Below, in pieces: positions 49,221 to 63,189 of a stretch of DNA of 64,000 bases. A program made the position numbers and the translations under genes. Below the pieces are notes generated by a model. The model was not told the DNA's origin and made no database searches. It worked only from the letters and a program-made list of their open reading frames with translations. The stretch comes from Spisula solida. Taxonomy: Eukaryota; Mollusca; Bivalvia; Venerida; Mactridae. Location: assembly GCA_947247005.1 (NCBI GenBank), contig OX365947.1:32692760-32756759 (forward strand), read 5' to 3'. How positions within the stretch are numbered: position 1 is the stretch's first letter; each line of letters begins with the position of its first letter.

Positions 49221-52200
49221 AATATAATAATAATATCTTTATTTAGAGAACGTAACATGTACAGACATATGCAATAGACAAATTCACATACATCTTAATT
49301 AAAACAAGGCCTTCTATAAAACAAACAACAACAAAACATGTTATTTTGACAATCACTCAAAGTACACACATACTATTAGTAAATAATTTAAATATTCAAT
49401 TTCGTTATTTCCAACATAATAGATAATTGAAGTCATACATATATGGTATTATTATTTTTGTTTGTGTAATAAGAAATGTTTTACTGATTTTTTGAACGAA
49501 TTAAGTGATGTAAGCAGACGAATGTTTGTTGGGGTTACATTCCACATAAATGCAGACAAATATGAGAAGGACATTTTCATGTAGTTTATGTTGTGTTTAG
49601 GTGTCACTAAGTCATTGTTACTAACTGATCTAAGGGTGTATGTATTATTACTGGAAAATGTCAATAATTTTGAAAGATAATTAGGAGCAAGATTCTTATG
49701 GACTTTGTAAACCATTACCACTGTATGATAATGACAACGATTAGTAAAAGATAGCCATTCGAGCTCATTTAGTAACTCTGAGCCATGTCTTTTTGAGTCC
49801 TTAGTAATGATCAATTTCGCCATTCTTGTCTGTAATTTATATATGAGAGTTTTGCTCTTAGTGCCTGTTCCCCATACCGTGCAGCAATAATCTAGAATCG
49901 ACAAAATGTTTGCGTTATACAACATCTTTTTCATATCTTCATTTAGAAAAAAACTTATTTTCTTAAACAGGACAATCTTATTATTTATTTTAGAACATAC
50001 TTTTTTAAGCTGTAAATTCCATGAGAGCACATTGTCTACATAGATTCCTAGTATCTTTTGAACAGCTACATTTTTTATATATGAGTCCCCTATTTTCAAT
50101 TTCAGATGTAAGTCTGGTTGATTTCTTAATCTTTGTTTGGTAGCTATTATCATACAGTTTGTTTTTGTTGGATGAAGTGACATATTGTTTGTTTGACACC
50201 AGTTAGTAACAGCGGTTAAGTTTCTTTGAAGTTTGTTTTGTAGGATATGTATGTCATTGTCCGATTCATAGAGGGTAGAATCGTCAGCATATAAATCAAT
50301 ATTGCATGTTTCAGATTCAAATGTAATGTCGTTTATATAAAGGAGAAATAAAAGTGGTCCAAGTATAGAGCCCTGAGGAACTCATGGTATAATTTTGAGT
50401 TTCTTCGAAGTCTGATTATCAGATTTGATTACTTGAAATCTATTCGATAAATAAGATTCAAATAGTTTGATAGATTGACTAGAAGAATGATACAGTTCAA
50501 GTTTATGTAAAAGGATTTTATGATCAACCAGATCAAATGCTTTCCTTAAATCCAAAAAAACAGCACCGACGTATTTCCCAGAATCTATATCGTTCAGCCA
50601 CGTATCTATTAGATGAATTAGGGCAGGTATGACATGAATGTTTCGGACGGAATCCCGACTGGGTTGAATGAATTATGTCAGTTGACTTGAAATAATTTTG
50701 AAGTTGAGCACCAATGTGCCGTTCAAATATTTTAGACAGAGTTGGTAAAATAGATATTGGTCGATAATTATTGGGATCTTTTCTATTACCGTTTTTGAAT
50801 TTTGGAATAACAAATGCCTCCTTAAATGCATCTGGAATTATTCCCAGACGTATACTTTGATTTATGATATGTGCTATGGCAGGAGTAATATAGTCACCAC
50901 ACTGTTTGATTATTTTCGGCCCAATTCCATCAATACCTGTTGGATTTGTTAGGATTTAGTTTGTCAATAAGTTTCTTGACTTCAAAAGCTGAAATATAGT
51001 CAATATCAAAGATGCTATACCCAAGTTTTTCATTGATAATATTTTGAAGCTTGGAATAGTTCTTTTTCCCAAACTGAGTCTTTTCAATGCTATTCGAAAT
51101 ATTTGTGAAGTGTTCATTCATTGCATCTATTATTTGCATTCGGTCTGTAAAAAGATGATTATGGTAAAATAGTGTGGTAGGTATCACACTCTGCTCCGAG
51201 TCACCGGCAGAAATAGTAATCACTAGGTGATGTATTATTTTCTATAGCGTCGTTATAAAAGTTCTTTTTACTTTTCTTTGTCATACTGTAAATTTTATTT
51301 CTTTGAATTTTATATTCATCAATTTGGTTATTTCTATGTACATTTTTAGTTTGTTTCGTTCATTTATTGCAGATTGTATATTTTCTGTGAACCATGCAGG
51401 TTGTATGTCACGTTTAATTCTTTTTCCTTTAATAGGTGCATGCTTCCTTAACGTAGCATTCAGTATATCATAAAATATTTGAAGTGAAAAGTTAGGATCC
51501 TCATATATTTCAACCGTATCAAGACCCATATTTAATAAATCATTCCTGAACTTGTGCTCATCAAACTTTTTGTAGCATCTATATTTAATTGTTTTATGAG
51601 ATGATCGACTGGAATTTTGACTCTTCGAGTATGTAAAGCAAATTAGAAAATGTGTCACTTATACTATAAAACGGAACCTTTACTTCAATAATATTATCAG
51701 GGTTGCTCGAATAAATATGATCAATTATAGACGAAGAATGTTTAGTTATACGAGTTGGTGAATGTATCATCTGCCTTAAACCATATTTGTTAACAAGATC
51801 GTTCCATTTAGTATTTTTAAAACAACTGGTATCACTTTCAGTTAAGTAATTTATATTTATATCTCCGAGAATATTAAAATCAGAGTTTGTTCCATCAATT
51901 CTCTCAATTATGTTTTCAAAATTATCAATCCATGACTGTGCGGAGTCTGGAGGTCGGTATATGAAACTTAGTATGATCGGTTTACTATGAGAAAATAATA
52001 CCCCAATGCAAATTGACTCAATATCAATATGTTCGAGATCATGTCTACGAGTGTAATGTATTTTGTTGGATATGTAAACTACAATACCACCTCCTTTTTT
52101 ATTTTTTCGATCGCGTCTCTCTAAGTTAAAACAGTTAACATGAAGAGTACTGTTATTTATTTGATCCGTTAAAATGTTTCACAAAGTCCAAGTATATCAG

Positions 52201-52405
52201 TTGAGTGAGGTAAAGATAAATGATATTTAAGTTCGTCTAGTTTTGGTAATAAATGATGAATGTTCAAACTAGCAATATGAAGGCCTTTTTTATCGTAAGA
52301 AAATGAATTCAACTCGTTATTGTTATATGTTACACTTTGCAATTCAGTTTCACACTTGCTGTCTAATCTGGCGACCGGGTTCAAATACTTAAATGCCTGC
52401 AATAT
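49221..52405 (-). mobile_element. CR1/L2-like LINE, 5' truncated, with EN and RT domains
   Basis: On the minus strand the element reads through an APE-type endonuclease and a reverse transcriptase. EN: LHIASLNIHHLLPKL (about 52282-52238), GGGIVVYISNKIHYTRR (about 52095-52045), FIYRPPDSAQSW (about 51965-51930), NILGDININYL (about 51873-51840). RT: YRPISILPTLSKIFERH (about 50770-50718), QSGFR (about 50660), AVFLDLRKAFDLVDH (about 50567-50523), VPQGSILGPLLFLLYINDI (about 50381-50325), YADD (50291-50280). The last frame, 50183-49452, is an intact 243-codon C-terminus. Breaks: frameshifts near 52170, 51655, 51220, 50940 and 50622, and a stop at 50384-50382 before PQGSILG. The 3' tail (AATAAAGATATTATTATTAT) is at 49221-49243. 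It is dead. I infer a CR1/L2-type clade from the motif style. Confidence 0.88.
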
Positions 52406-52409
52406 TTCA

Positions 52410-53045
52410 GCAGAAAAGACAGAAAATAAAGGCTATGTTCGGTATTTTTTAAAGATTATACTACATGTAATAGGAACGTCATATCAATCAAACACAAATC
52501 TCGACGGAAACGAAAACAATATATCCAGTTATGGGAACATCGACATATAATTATGAGACAAAATTACATTACTGCTTTTGTGGAATATTCAAATCTGATA
52601 GCCGTCTAATGATCGAACGTAGTACATTTGTCTTGTCGGGCCAGAAGCCGGGTGCCGACATCGGTTGGCCATCAAAGCATTGTTAAGTTTCGGGTGGCAG
52701 TTATGTTCTACAGTTGCACTTTTATCACATTTTAGAACGTAAAAGCGTACTTGATGTAATAACATTCTTGCCTCTTACAATACTAACAGCAAAAGTATTA
52801 ATTAATTACGTAAAATCCTTCACAGTCACCATTTCTGACTATTTACGAGTTTGCAAACAATTTATCTGCAAACTGATTTTAATCCAACACACATGATTAT
52901 ATATGACGGTTTTGAAATGCAAGCGCTTCAGTAGAGCTATCCCGAAATTCAGACGATTAATAATCACATTACAACGATCCTGTACAAAAGTATTGTTTAA
53001 AAACTGTTATACTTAATCAATCAATAACCAATCGATAATTTTTAG
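52410..53045. other. Non-coding stretch
   Basis: Nothing supported beyond chance frames. Confidence 0.45.
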
Positions 53046-53049
53046 CTTC

Positions 53050-53215
53050 GTAAAACATGCGTAAAGGACTCGAGAGACCAAAAACGAATGACATGATAAA
53101 TGATTAAAGTTAACAGAAATACGAGCAGAAAAAGCAAATCTGTAAACTAACGTGACAGGAAATGGAGATTGATTCCGATACAAATATCAATTAATTTTGA
53201 AGCAGATTATTTTGT
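53050..53215 (+). repeat. Interspersed repeat family A, copy 3
   Basis: It shares GAGAGACCAAAAA, ATGACATGATAAATGATTAA, GAAATACGAGCA and GACAGGAAATGGA with 6320-6640 and 11478-11790, in the same orientation. Confidence 0.65.
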
Positions 53216-53960
53216 ATATCGGTCAAAAGGATATGCCTGATTTAACATGCATATGCGAAATGCATAATGTCAAACAATATAAAACGAATACCGTATAAAA
53301 TTGACCTTACGGCGTTTGTTTATACATTTTAATCCAGAATTAAGTTGACTCGTGACAAGATCTTATTTTGGATGAAAAATCTTCGAAATTATTGCACATA
53401 CATTGTATTCGCACAATCCAATTAATTTCCTTATTTATATAAACGTCCGTCAACTAACCTCCGATAATCAATAAGTGGTGGTTATATCTGCATCTAATCT
53501 GTGGTATACGAACGATTCTATCACGATCCGCGTATTAATCCATATACACCCAGAGAAAACCAGAGCATATATTATTACCGCAATAAAACATGATATCAAA
53601 TTGGTTGTTACTAGTTACGCCCCGTATCATGTGACATATTTATGAATGAATGAACGTAAACTTTATAGTAAAAACTTCAACGGATCGCTAGTTGCACGAG
53701 TACCCAGTGTTACAGCTATGACGCATCTATTTTTAGAAACTCCAATATACTCTCGAAATTAAGATTCATGAAATAGATCCACTATACTCGTGTTATTAAA
53801 ATTGTTTCAATGTATAAAATGTGTTATTTCCTTCAGAAAAGTACGAAGGTCGTTTGTTTTCATTAACGAGGGAGGTAATTGTACAAGCTAATAAGCCACT
53901 CAATTTCAGCGTGGAATTATGTTCAATGTCAAATGGGTGAAAATGGAATGCGCGCAGTTA
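53216..53960. other. Non-coding; retroelement-like tail near 53.64 kb
   Basis: ATGAATGAATGAACGTAAAC at 53642-53661 followed by TTTATAGTAAAAACTT looks like a (GAAT)n-tailed retroelement end on the minus strand. The body is not recognised. Confidence 0.35.
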
Positions 53961-53962
53961 AA

Positions 53963-54118
53963 TAGTGCGGGATAGTATCGTATTTAGAATCGAAATAAAA
54001 ACTCTGTTCTTGTATTTTGTCGGTGAATAAAACATCCGAACTCCTGCCCATGTTTTATTCACCGACAAAATACGCGAACAGGTTTTTATTTCTTAATTAC
54101 TAAATAATCGCCGGACTA
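53963..54118. mobile_element. Palindromic MITE, 156 bp, TA ends
   Basis: Inner arms 53992-54035 and 54050-54092 are inverted copies (GAAATAAAAAC, TATTTTGTCGGTGAATAAAA) with a 14-nt loop and only a few mismatches. Looser pairing continues to TAGTGCGG (53963-53970) against CCGGACTA (54111-54118). The outermost dinucleotides are TA on both sides. There is no coding capacity. Confidence 0.85.
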
Positions 54119-54145
54119 CACTGCTTTATAATATGTGGCTTCAGC

Positions 54146-54485
54146 ATAAAATTGTTAAGCTACTAATTTTCGAGGACTGCTTTTAGCAGTTGAGCCGTTC
54201 AGCCAACCTTTAACATTGTAACATCCCCTGATCATTTGGGTAACTAAGGAAACATGCGTTCGAATCTCCCTTGAGAGACTATTCCCTACTGGTGGATGTG
54301 CAGCCAACATCAATCTGCGGCGCCTAGGAATATCGAACGTGTACAGACACCGCCATCACAGGTACTAATTCACAGTTTGGTCGAGAGGAGCATATGGGTT
54401 GCTCAGAGAAATTAAATAGTGGTCCAGACGGGGATTGAACCCGAAGCACGCATCCTATATCCTCTCGGCCACCTGGCACTCCCCA
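54146..54485 (-). mobile_element. Full-length tRNA-headed SINE
   Basis: The minus-strand head carries GGTGGCCGAGAGG (54473-54461), an A box typical of Leu/Ser-type tRNAs, and GGTTCAATCCC (54441-54431), a B box. The body contains GGCGCCGCAGATTGATG and ends in CTCGAAAATTAG. The body matches 14846-15052, which lacks the head. Confidence 0.8.
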
Positions 54486-54489
54486 CATT

Positions 54490-57400
54490 TGTTATTACAT
54501 TTGAAATCAAGCATGTTCTTGTGAATTCCGTTGGAAAGGTTACACATATCATGAAACACACTTTATTAATGAATAAATGTTTCCGTTAGCAAAAATGTTA
54601 CTTGTATAAAAACATTTTCCAATTAACAAATTTATGCAGAATTCAATAAGTTCTCCTTTGCTAATCGTAAACAAGTGATATAATCCCCTAATATCAAATA
54701 ATGCTTCGTTAATATAATTATTTTATAATAAGGTATTACACAAACAGCAAATAAATAAATAAAACATTATCCATCAATTTGACAAGGAAGTTGCTATATC
54801 TGGGAACGGCATACCTTCAGTGGAGGAGAATATTCAATAACGATCGGAATAAAATTTACAATATAGTCCTAAATTCAAGATCTGATGACGATCTAATAAT
54901 AATAGCGTTAAAGGAATGAAGGCAATTCAAACATGTTCGGTATTTTCACGTTGTTACATATATCGGCTGAAATAATGTGAATAGCAAATACAATTTCTAT
55001 ACATTCTAATATACGAGTGTAATTGTACAAATTCAGCACGAACCTTAAATAAGTTTCATAGTATAACTTTATAGCATGAGTTTTCTTAATTTTTAAAATT
55101 TCTTACAGATCGTAACTTGTTCTAGTAGCCAGTACGTGTATACAGTCATAGGACGTAAATTGTGTTATTACAACATTTGCTTTTGAAGGCCATCGCGTTT
55201 GAAATCGAATTCGCACGGGCTATAAGTATTTCCGAATGTGTATGGAAGGGATATAAAATTAGTACTAGTATGTTCGGCCACATTGCTTATCTGCTACATT
55301 AAAAAATGTTTAAAATTAGAAGCAGGCTATAATCCTGTTTTATATACTGAAAAAATAAAGTTTAGCAAGTTTTTCAGGGAAATAATATATTTTTACATGT
55401 ATGGTGTATGGCGATGTATGCATACGTGATGTAATTTAACATGTCGGCCATGACGTAAGTATCAAAATAACAGTGATCAATTTGTGTTTTCGTGATTTTG
55501 TGAAGCCATGACGACATTTATAAAGAATAAACGTGTAACACGTGCAGGAGGAAATCAGACCCGTGTAAAGGATGTAAACAAACACGATATTGTCAGTCTA
55601 ATGCCACAACCAAATAAACCGATGTTAAAATTTAACGGTTAGAGGTCCAAGAATGACAGTGAACGACGTCAACTGGCTATTTGAATGTTGAATGATGCCA
55701 CGAAGACAAGAGCCAAACCAACACGTTTTAATGACAATTTATTGATCATTAGTCGCCCCCCTATACACTTACTATTCGCTAACAGGAGACGTCCAAGATG
55801 TGCCTTGTTCCGACAAACTAACAATAACTATGTCACAATAAGAGAGTAGGATTGCAGTGACGTCAATACCTAACAGATTCATGTGAAGTCACTAGCTAGC
55901 TGTTCATGTCAGAAATGCAAGCAGCACTATTGTTTGTTATAAAATCGACCAGAATAGACGACCCGCCGCTAGAAGATATGGGAGCCATGCTGACGTTTGC
56001 ATACCGTTAACGCGACGTCATTGGTAGAGGGGTTAGTTTGCCTCGACAATATTTTATCGCATAACGACTCGTAGGCAATAAAATTACCATCTCCTTAATG
56101 ATTAAACAATCACACTAGAAGTTTCGCCGATTTAACACATTTTGGTCATTCTCGGGAGTAAAGGAGATGAGGAACAAAATGCCATCCATGCTGCATCACT
56201 TTGAACAAACATTGAACACAAATTATATAACAATCTCCTAACCGTTGTTTTAAAGCTTCGTAATAGCAAGAGACAAAGACGTTCGATTGTGATGACTCCT
56301 TAAGGCGGGCATAATCGACATCACATTTCTTGTGATTTTTCTAATTGACCCTATCTCCTTACAAGCGACGAATTTCCGTTAGGATGAAAATTGCTTCACT
56401 TAAATTGTTGACTTTCAATTGGAATGAAATTATCTTAATTTCGAGATATTATTTGAACTGATTACAAACTCATATTTAAATTCCTTGCGTGCTCACATAC
56501 TTTCTCAATCAGACTCGTTAAAGTAAGGTTTCAGTTGATTTATTACAAATACACGTAACCTCTGACTGATTGCCTTTATATCAACGCGTGAAGCGATTTT
56601 AAGATGTTTTTAATCAAACTCGTTTAACATGAAAGTTTTTTGCTATTCATATTCGAATAATACTGCACTGCTTCAACTTGAAAAAATAGTATTAATACGT
56701 TGTTGTATTTATATTCGAATATTTTAAATGTCAATTCTGAATTCAGTCAAGGTCAGCAAATACACACTAATATAACAAGAACGCCAAGATGGCCCTATCA
56801 ACCATCGCCAGACCTGTGCTCATGCCCCTTAAATTTGGATGTTCTGGTGACGTCATGTTTCGAGAATTCCATTTTTAGAAAGGCCTTGAACCCAGGTATG
56901 TGTCAACACAAAAAGATCTGACTAAAATTGGGGTTTTAACTTCACAGGAAGCTTTTATACCATATCTGTCCGGCCATTCCTCGCATGTTAGTAAAGGAAA
57001 TACAACAGCAAAATGTAGTTTCCATACATAGAGTGTTGAAATCCGATATAATCTCTGCTGCAAACAACATCAACTTTGGATTAATTCTCAGATTTTAAGT
57101 TGTCTTTATGCGACGATGCAAAAAATGTCGTGGTACATGTACACACGCCTGTTTAAAAATACGATATCATCGTATTCTGATCAGAATCTGATGTACATAT
57201 CTGCAAATTTAATTCGACACAAGCAAATAACAAAAGTTCCAGCAATAGGGACACGCTCACCTAATTATGTGATTAAATTACATTTATACCTACCGCAGAA
57301 TGCATTATACTAGTTTGTACAAGAGAAGACAATACGTTAATGGGAAATACATGATGATTTTACGGATGTGCTTGTATACATGAAGCAGACACTTGTATTT

Positions 57401-57865
57401 ATATATCAAAGTTTAAAGGAGAAAAACACGAAGAACTCCTTTGCATTAAAGTACGATGCTGCCAGTAGTGATGTATTTTAACGATTAATAGTAATACGAG
57501 GACAGCGTATGACACATGCGCGACTGCTTGGACACGCAACTACAATAAACATTACGTGTTTCAAGAAAGTGGATACACGTAACTAATAAGATTAGCATGA
57601 AGATGCACAATCGCCTTCGCTGTACGTACTGGTACTCGTAGCAAACATGTTTGGACTTTTTGACGACTGAACTTAGGACACGCCTGTGGTGTGTTTGTGT
57701 TTGGTTTTATGTGTGTTCCTTGTTGTGCCTGGAAAATCGTAGAAGAGTTGTTAGCAGCCTGTATTTCGGACATCATTGCACAATTCGTTAAAACATTTGA
57801 TTTCGTAGTTCCTAGTGTTCCATGTGCAGAGTGCAAAATTTATTGTGAATGGAACGTTCTCAGGC
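54490..57865. other. Mostly featureless stretch
   Basis: Apart from the small ORF at 55508-55642 I see no coding sequence, RNA gene or repeat. The 91-codon minus frame at 57561-57836 overlaps a 61-codon plus frame at 57691-57876, and neither shows a recognised domain. Confidence 0.45.
55508..55642 (+). CDS. Small ORF, 44 residues, possible decayed N-terminus
   Basis: ATG at 55508, stop TAG at 55640-55642. The peptide is unusually protein-like for this window: it contains RVTRAGGNQTRVKDVNK and LMPQPNKPMLKF. The same frame stays open for 13 codons past the TAG (RSKNDSERRQ), suggesting one nonsense mutation in a once longer frame. I do not recognise the family; it could be the start of a transposon-encoded protein. 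No promoter or exon partner was assigned. Confidence 0.3.
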   Translation: MTTFIKNKRVTRAGGNQTRVKDVNKHDIVSLMPQPNKPMLKFNG

Positions 57866-57869
57866 CATG

Positions 57870-58085
57870 TACATGATTTGTCAAATACCCCCTGAAAATC
57901 ACAAAACCACTGACATCATTCAAATGAGAATTTCGAGCGTTTCACAAATTAACAAATTCCCGAGATACTAGAATATGATCAAGATGTATGAAGTATTCAC
58001 ATTAAATTATTCGTTTATTACAGACATCATAAAAGAAGATGTCTCTGGGGATCAAACATATCGGGACTTGTTGTTTCAGGTGCAC
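57870..58085 (+). repeat. Duplicated segment C, copy 1
   Basis: It matches 60285-60520 through ATCACAAAACC, AAATTCCCGAGATACTAG, AAGATGT(A/G)TGAAGT, TTATTCGTTTA, CATCAT(A/G)AAAGAAGA, GTCTCTGGGG and GGGACTTGTTGTT-CAGGTGC. The last part, from ACAG at about 58019-58022 to CAG/GTGC near 58080, could be read as an exon with splice-like borders, but copy 2 has an insertion there. Confidence 0.7.
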
Positions 58086-58089
58086 ACTA

Positions 58090-59540
58090 CACTTCTCAAA
58101 AGTGCTAAACTGCCAGTTTATAATTCACCCCTTTTATGTCACAAACACGTATTCACATGGGCGTTTTGCAGACACATCCAGTGCATTCGGTATCACTTGG
58201 GAACCCACGTTACCAGATGCTAATGCTCGGAGCCGTTTATGCCAACCAACTGCCTCGATTCAGGTAACATTTAATAATTGACCAATCTGGATGGCATATC
58301 GACGAGCGACGAGCAAATCATCGACGCTCTTACCTAGGTGATATAATGTGTACTTTTTGCTAAATGGTCAACGGCGAATTTCGTAAACCGCAATATTATT
58401 ACGTTCAGACAGACGCAATTAGAAATTAACAGCAACTACAATTTAACAATTTATTAAATGAATAACATACAGTATTAATAATAATAACCAGTAGCAGAAC
58501 ATGACACAGTTCAAACAATTTCTTAATTAAATGTCAAAATCTTATCTGAGATGTCCACTGTCAAATGTTTCTTCTAAATAAATCCAAAGTTCACAGAATG
58601 TTGATCAATGATCACAGAGAAATCCACATAATATTTAATTAAATCCTCTCACTGTAGTAGGAGTATATATCCAAGGTAACTCCATTGACCATTTGAAAAT
58701 GTAATATTGAAAATCCTTCTCCTTGTGCAAATTGTTCATATATATTTATATATAAAGTACTTGAGTAAACTCCAGAAAGTTCCATAAATTAATCTTAAGA
58801 ACATTCTATAATGCTAGGATATTCAAGTAAGCATACTGTCTATCAAAACCTGGAACCTTCTAGATCATTCCATATCATTCCAAAATGTAACATTAATTAT
58901 CAAAAACATGTAAACAAGCTCAAGGTCATTTAAGTACATTTATACCAAAGAATATTATAGACACACATATGCTATGCTACCTTTCAGAGGAATTCACTAT
59001 GATATTAAGGGGATGTAATTTCATATAGGGAATTTTAATGTATGGGGATCATTCTTAGTTTAAAGGTGTATTTCTTTTCGAATCATATCTCAATTGAAGA
59101 TTTGAATTTAGTCGAACAAAGATTAGAAAACAAAAATCCTTTATCATAAAGGTAAGATCAAGTTTGGCAACAGTGCTGGGAAACTCGCAGTTCGCTATAT
59201 TAAAAATTGTTCATAATTTCATGTTAAACGTAAGAATGATTATTTGTAGTTATCTTAATGCTCTCCGAATTAGTCGAAGCAATTCCTATTTATCTAAATA
59301 AGCCTGAGAACGTGGACATAGTGTTTGGAGAACGCTGACAGGATTTCCACATCACATTTCAGCTCGTCCTCTTAAAAGCTACAAGCAGAAAGAACTAAGG
59401 AGAATAGAGCAGAGTTGCCATATGTTAGCACGTTGGAATCTTTGGGAGGCGCAACGCTCTTCGTAGTATTCCGGGTTTGGGATTTTTCTGGGACTACTTT
59501 TTTCTAAATTACTAGATTACTTTTTTAAATCGTTTTACGA
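58090..59540. other. Non-coding AT-rich stretch
   Basis: No gene was recognised. The 82- and 80-codon plus frames at 57975-58281 overlap in different frames and are not called. Confidence 0.45.
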
Positions 59541-59544
59541 GAAA

Positions 59545-59945
59545 TATCACTATATTATATAAGTAATATAATCACTATCCTCGTGTGCAAAATCATCTTC
59601 TAGTTTCATAATGTGTCTGGCCTTTAGAGATTCTCTTTAATACATATTCTAGTAACCAATTTACAGACTCAATCTTATTATCTTATGCTTGCTGTCTTCT
59701 TTGGTATGTCAGTGTTACAGACCAATTTTGATTTAATTTCGTGTTGTACATTTCTTTCTGATGCACGTAATGTTAGGTCAAAAGGAATTCTATTAAACCT
59801 TCTCGAGCATACACTGTAATTCTTTAGAACGCAAATGTAGATATTTCGTCCGACCGCTGTCATATTTACAGACTCAATGTCATTTTCGTATGAATTACAT
59901 CTATACTTTGTCAGTAATACAGGCCAGCTTGTATTGAATTGGTTT
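59545..59945 (+). repeat. Duplicated segment B, copy 2 (empty SINE site)
   Basis: Paralogue of 48011-48690 without the SINE. It differs by scattered substitutions and indels, so the duplication is not recent. The minus 90-codon frame across it is incidental. Confidence 0.8.
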
Positions 59946-60284
59946 TGCATGATACAAGTTCATAAATATGTTTCGTAATTATTTCTTTGTAATAGTTTGT
60001 TCCTTATACTATTGACTATGTCTTCGACAACAAACTTTGACTCTTATAGTCATGTTGCCGTTGTTTGTGAACGAGCAAGATTTGCAATGAAAATGCTGTC
60101 ATGCTTCAAAAAATTCACTTTATTCATATTATGTTTTGTCTAACTTCAAGGGTAAATTTAGTGTATCATAATATTATGCTTACTGTATCCAACACATTTC
60201 AATTTTAGGAATAAAATGCTTTGAAAAAACATGCTCAATCTCACTATAGATTACCCTTTTTGTCCTTAATGTGATGTTCCTAGG

Positions 60285-60520
60285 TCATGTATATGATTTG
60301 GAGAAAAACCAATAAGAAAATCACAAAACCGGTTAATTACTACTGACATTAGGCAAATGGCAATTCCGTGTATTTTAGAAAATACCAAATTCCCGAGATA
60401 CTAGGGTATGTCCAAGATGTGTGAAGTGTTCACAAATAATTATTCGTTTAATACAAACATCATGAAAGAAGAGGTCTCTGGGGGATGCTTTATACAGTAC
60501 GGGACTTGTTGTTACAGGTG
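60285..60520 (+). repeat. Duplicated segment C, copy 2
   Basis: Paralogue of 57870-58085, diverged and with indels such as the extra GCTTTATACAGT before ACGGGACTTGTTGT. Confidence 0.7.
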
Positions 60521-61400
60521 CATAGTATTGTCTGTATGAGGAATCAATTCATAAATACAACCTGCTGAAAACGATTCGGGATCCCTTGGCAATTGATATT
60601 AACAATGCACAGAATGCGGACATTAGGATTATATTGAACGCCAACATATTCAGCTACATTAATGTTAACATTCCTTCCTTTTAGTAATGTTGTGTGGCAG
60701 ATAGAAGACAAAAGCATGCATTGATGCCAATATCATAACACATGCATTGCTTGAGGAAGTGATCAAAATAGAACCAGGAACATGATTTTCGAATCCAACG
60801 TCATCACAAATCTTTACTGTTAAACTGTTTTTATACTTGTCATATTTGGTATGGCTTCATTTGAGTAAGAACTCTCTGACTATGACTTTAAGAATTCCTT
60901 ACGATTTATTCACATTGAACAAGGAAGTAAGTAAACAGTACACTGTGTTGTAGAAATGTGAAGGACTGTTCTTAAAAAGAAGACGGACGTGGAAGCCTTA
61001 GGGTGAAAGGCTTTATTAACATGTAACTAGGAGAAGGGATCTGTGTTTTGGGTTTTTGTTACCCCTGTATGCGGTTAATATTGCTAAAAACTTAATTTTA
61101 ATAAAACGATGCTTATCCCACGGTATAGTGATACGTTAGTAACACACTAGTGGTACGGTAATATTGACAGGTATCTAATTAGTCATACTTTGTTGAATGT
61201 TCTTAAGGAAATCATAGGCCTATATTTTAAATTTAGCTTAAACTGGTAACATGTCCTCCATAACCAATTACCTTATTAGAATACGTATTATCTGTCGAGA
61301 AATGGTCTCAATCAGCTTCTGAAAGCTTCCGATCAGATCACTTTTCTGTAGCATAATATTTGTATTTAATGTATTGCATACTTACGTGAAATAAAATATG
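60521..61400. other. Non-coding stretch
   Basis: Nothing supported. Confidence 0.45.
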
Positions 61401-61403
61401 TTT

Positions 61404-61800
61404 AGTAAGTAAGTAAGTAAAGACTTTATTTCAACGAGGCTACACATTTGGTTTCTCAATCTTCCATGTGGGCCTCAACATATATACATTTACATACAAA
61501 CATGGTATTTAAAAACATCTGGTAAGAACATAATAGACACATATTAGGATTACACAATCATAAATACGAACAATAAACATTCAAATTATACTAATGTGGT
61601 GAAAAACGACATAGAATGCATGGAAATAAGCATTACAAGTTTTTCATCGTAACAAAAAATTTACAAACAAATAGATAATATTAAGTCAGACAGGGAAGGC
61701 AGCACTCAGCTTAACCAGCCGAACACAGAAAACATATAAGCGGCACAGACAATGTCCAATTTAAAAATATAGCAACTACAAAATCAGGGCATCCCGTCCC
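61404..61800 (-). mobile_element. LINE 3'UTR fragment with (TTAC)n tail
   Basis: On the minus strand the sequence ends in AATAAAGTCTTTACTTACTT, an AATAAA followed by TTAC repeats (61404-61420). Upstream are ACATGGAAGATTGAGAAACC and GTGCTGCCTTCCCTGTCTGA, which also occur near 895-925 (ATGGAAGACTGGGC) and at 9880-9910. It is the 3'UTR of the same LINE group as 861-1530. No ORF2 sequence remains. Confidence 0.6.
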
Positions 61801-62071
61801 GAAAGTCTGTCGACTCAGTCAGTTTAAACTGAAGAAAGTCGTAACATGGTGTGTATCTTTGCTGTACACGTAAAGTTCTCAAAATGTTCAATGCTGTTGG
61901 TTATGCATCATGCAGATCGATTCAATAACAACATATTCCCTATCTGAAATACCAAAAAATATCACACATGCCGGGTGTAACCAATCATGGCATTTTTTTA
62001 TAGAAATGACTATTTTAATATGATACATGACCAATGGTACAACTAGTCAAGCAATACATATCACAATATGT

Positions 62072-63188
<1,117 letters not shown>

Positions 63189-63189
63189 A

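Noticed and set aside
57975..58281. 82- and 80-codon frames as exons
   Set aside because: They overlap in different frames and the paralogous copy at 60.4 kb has indels breaking the frame.
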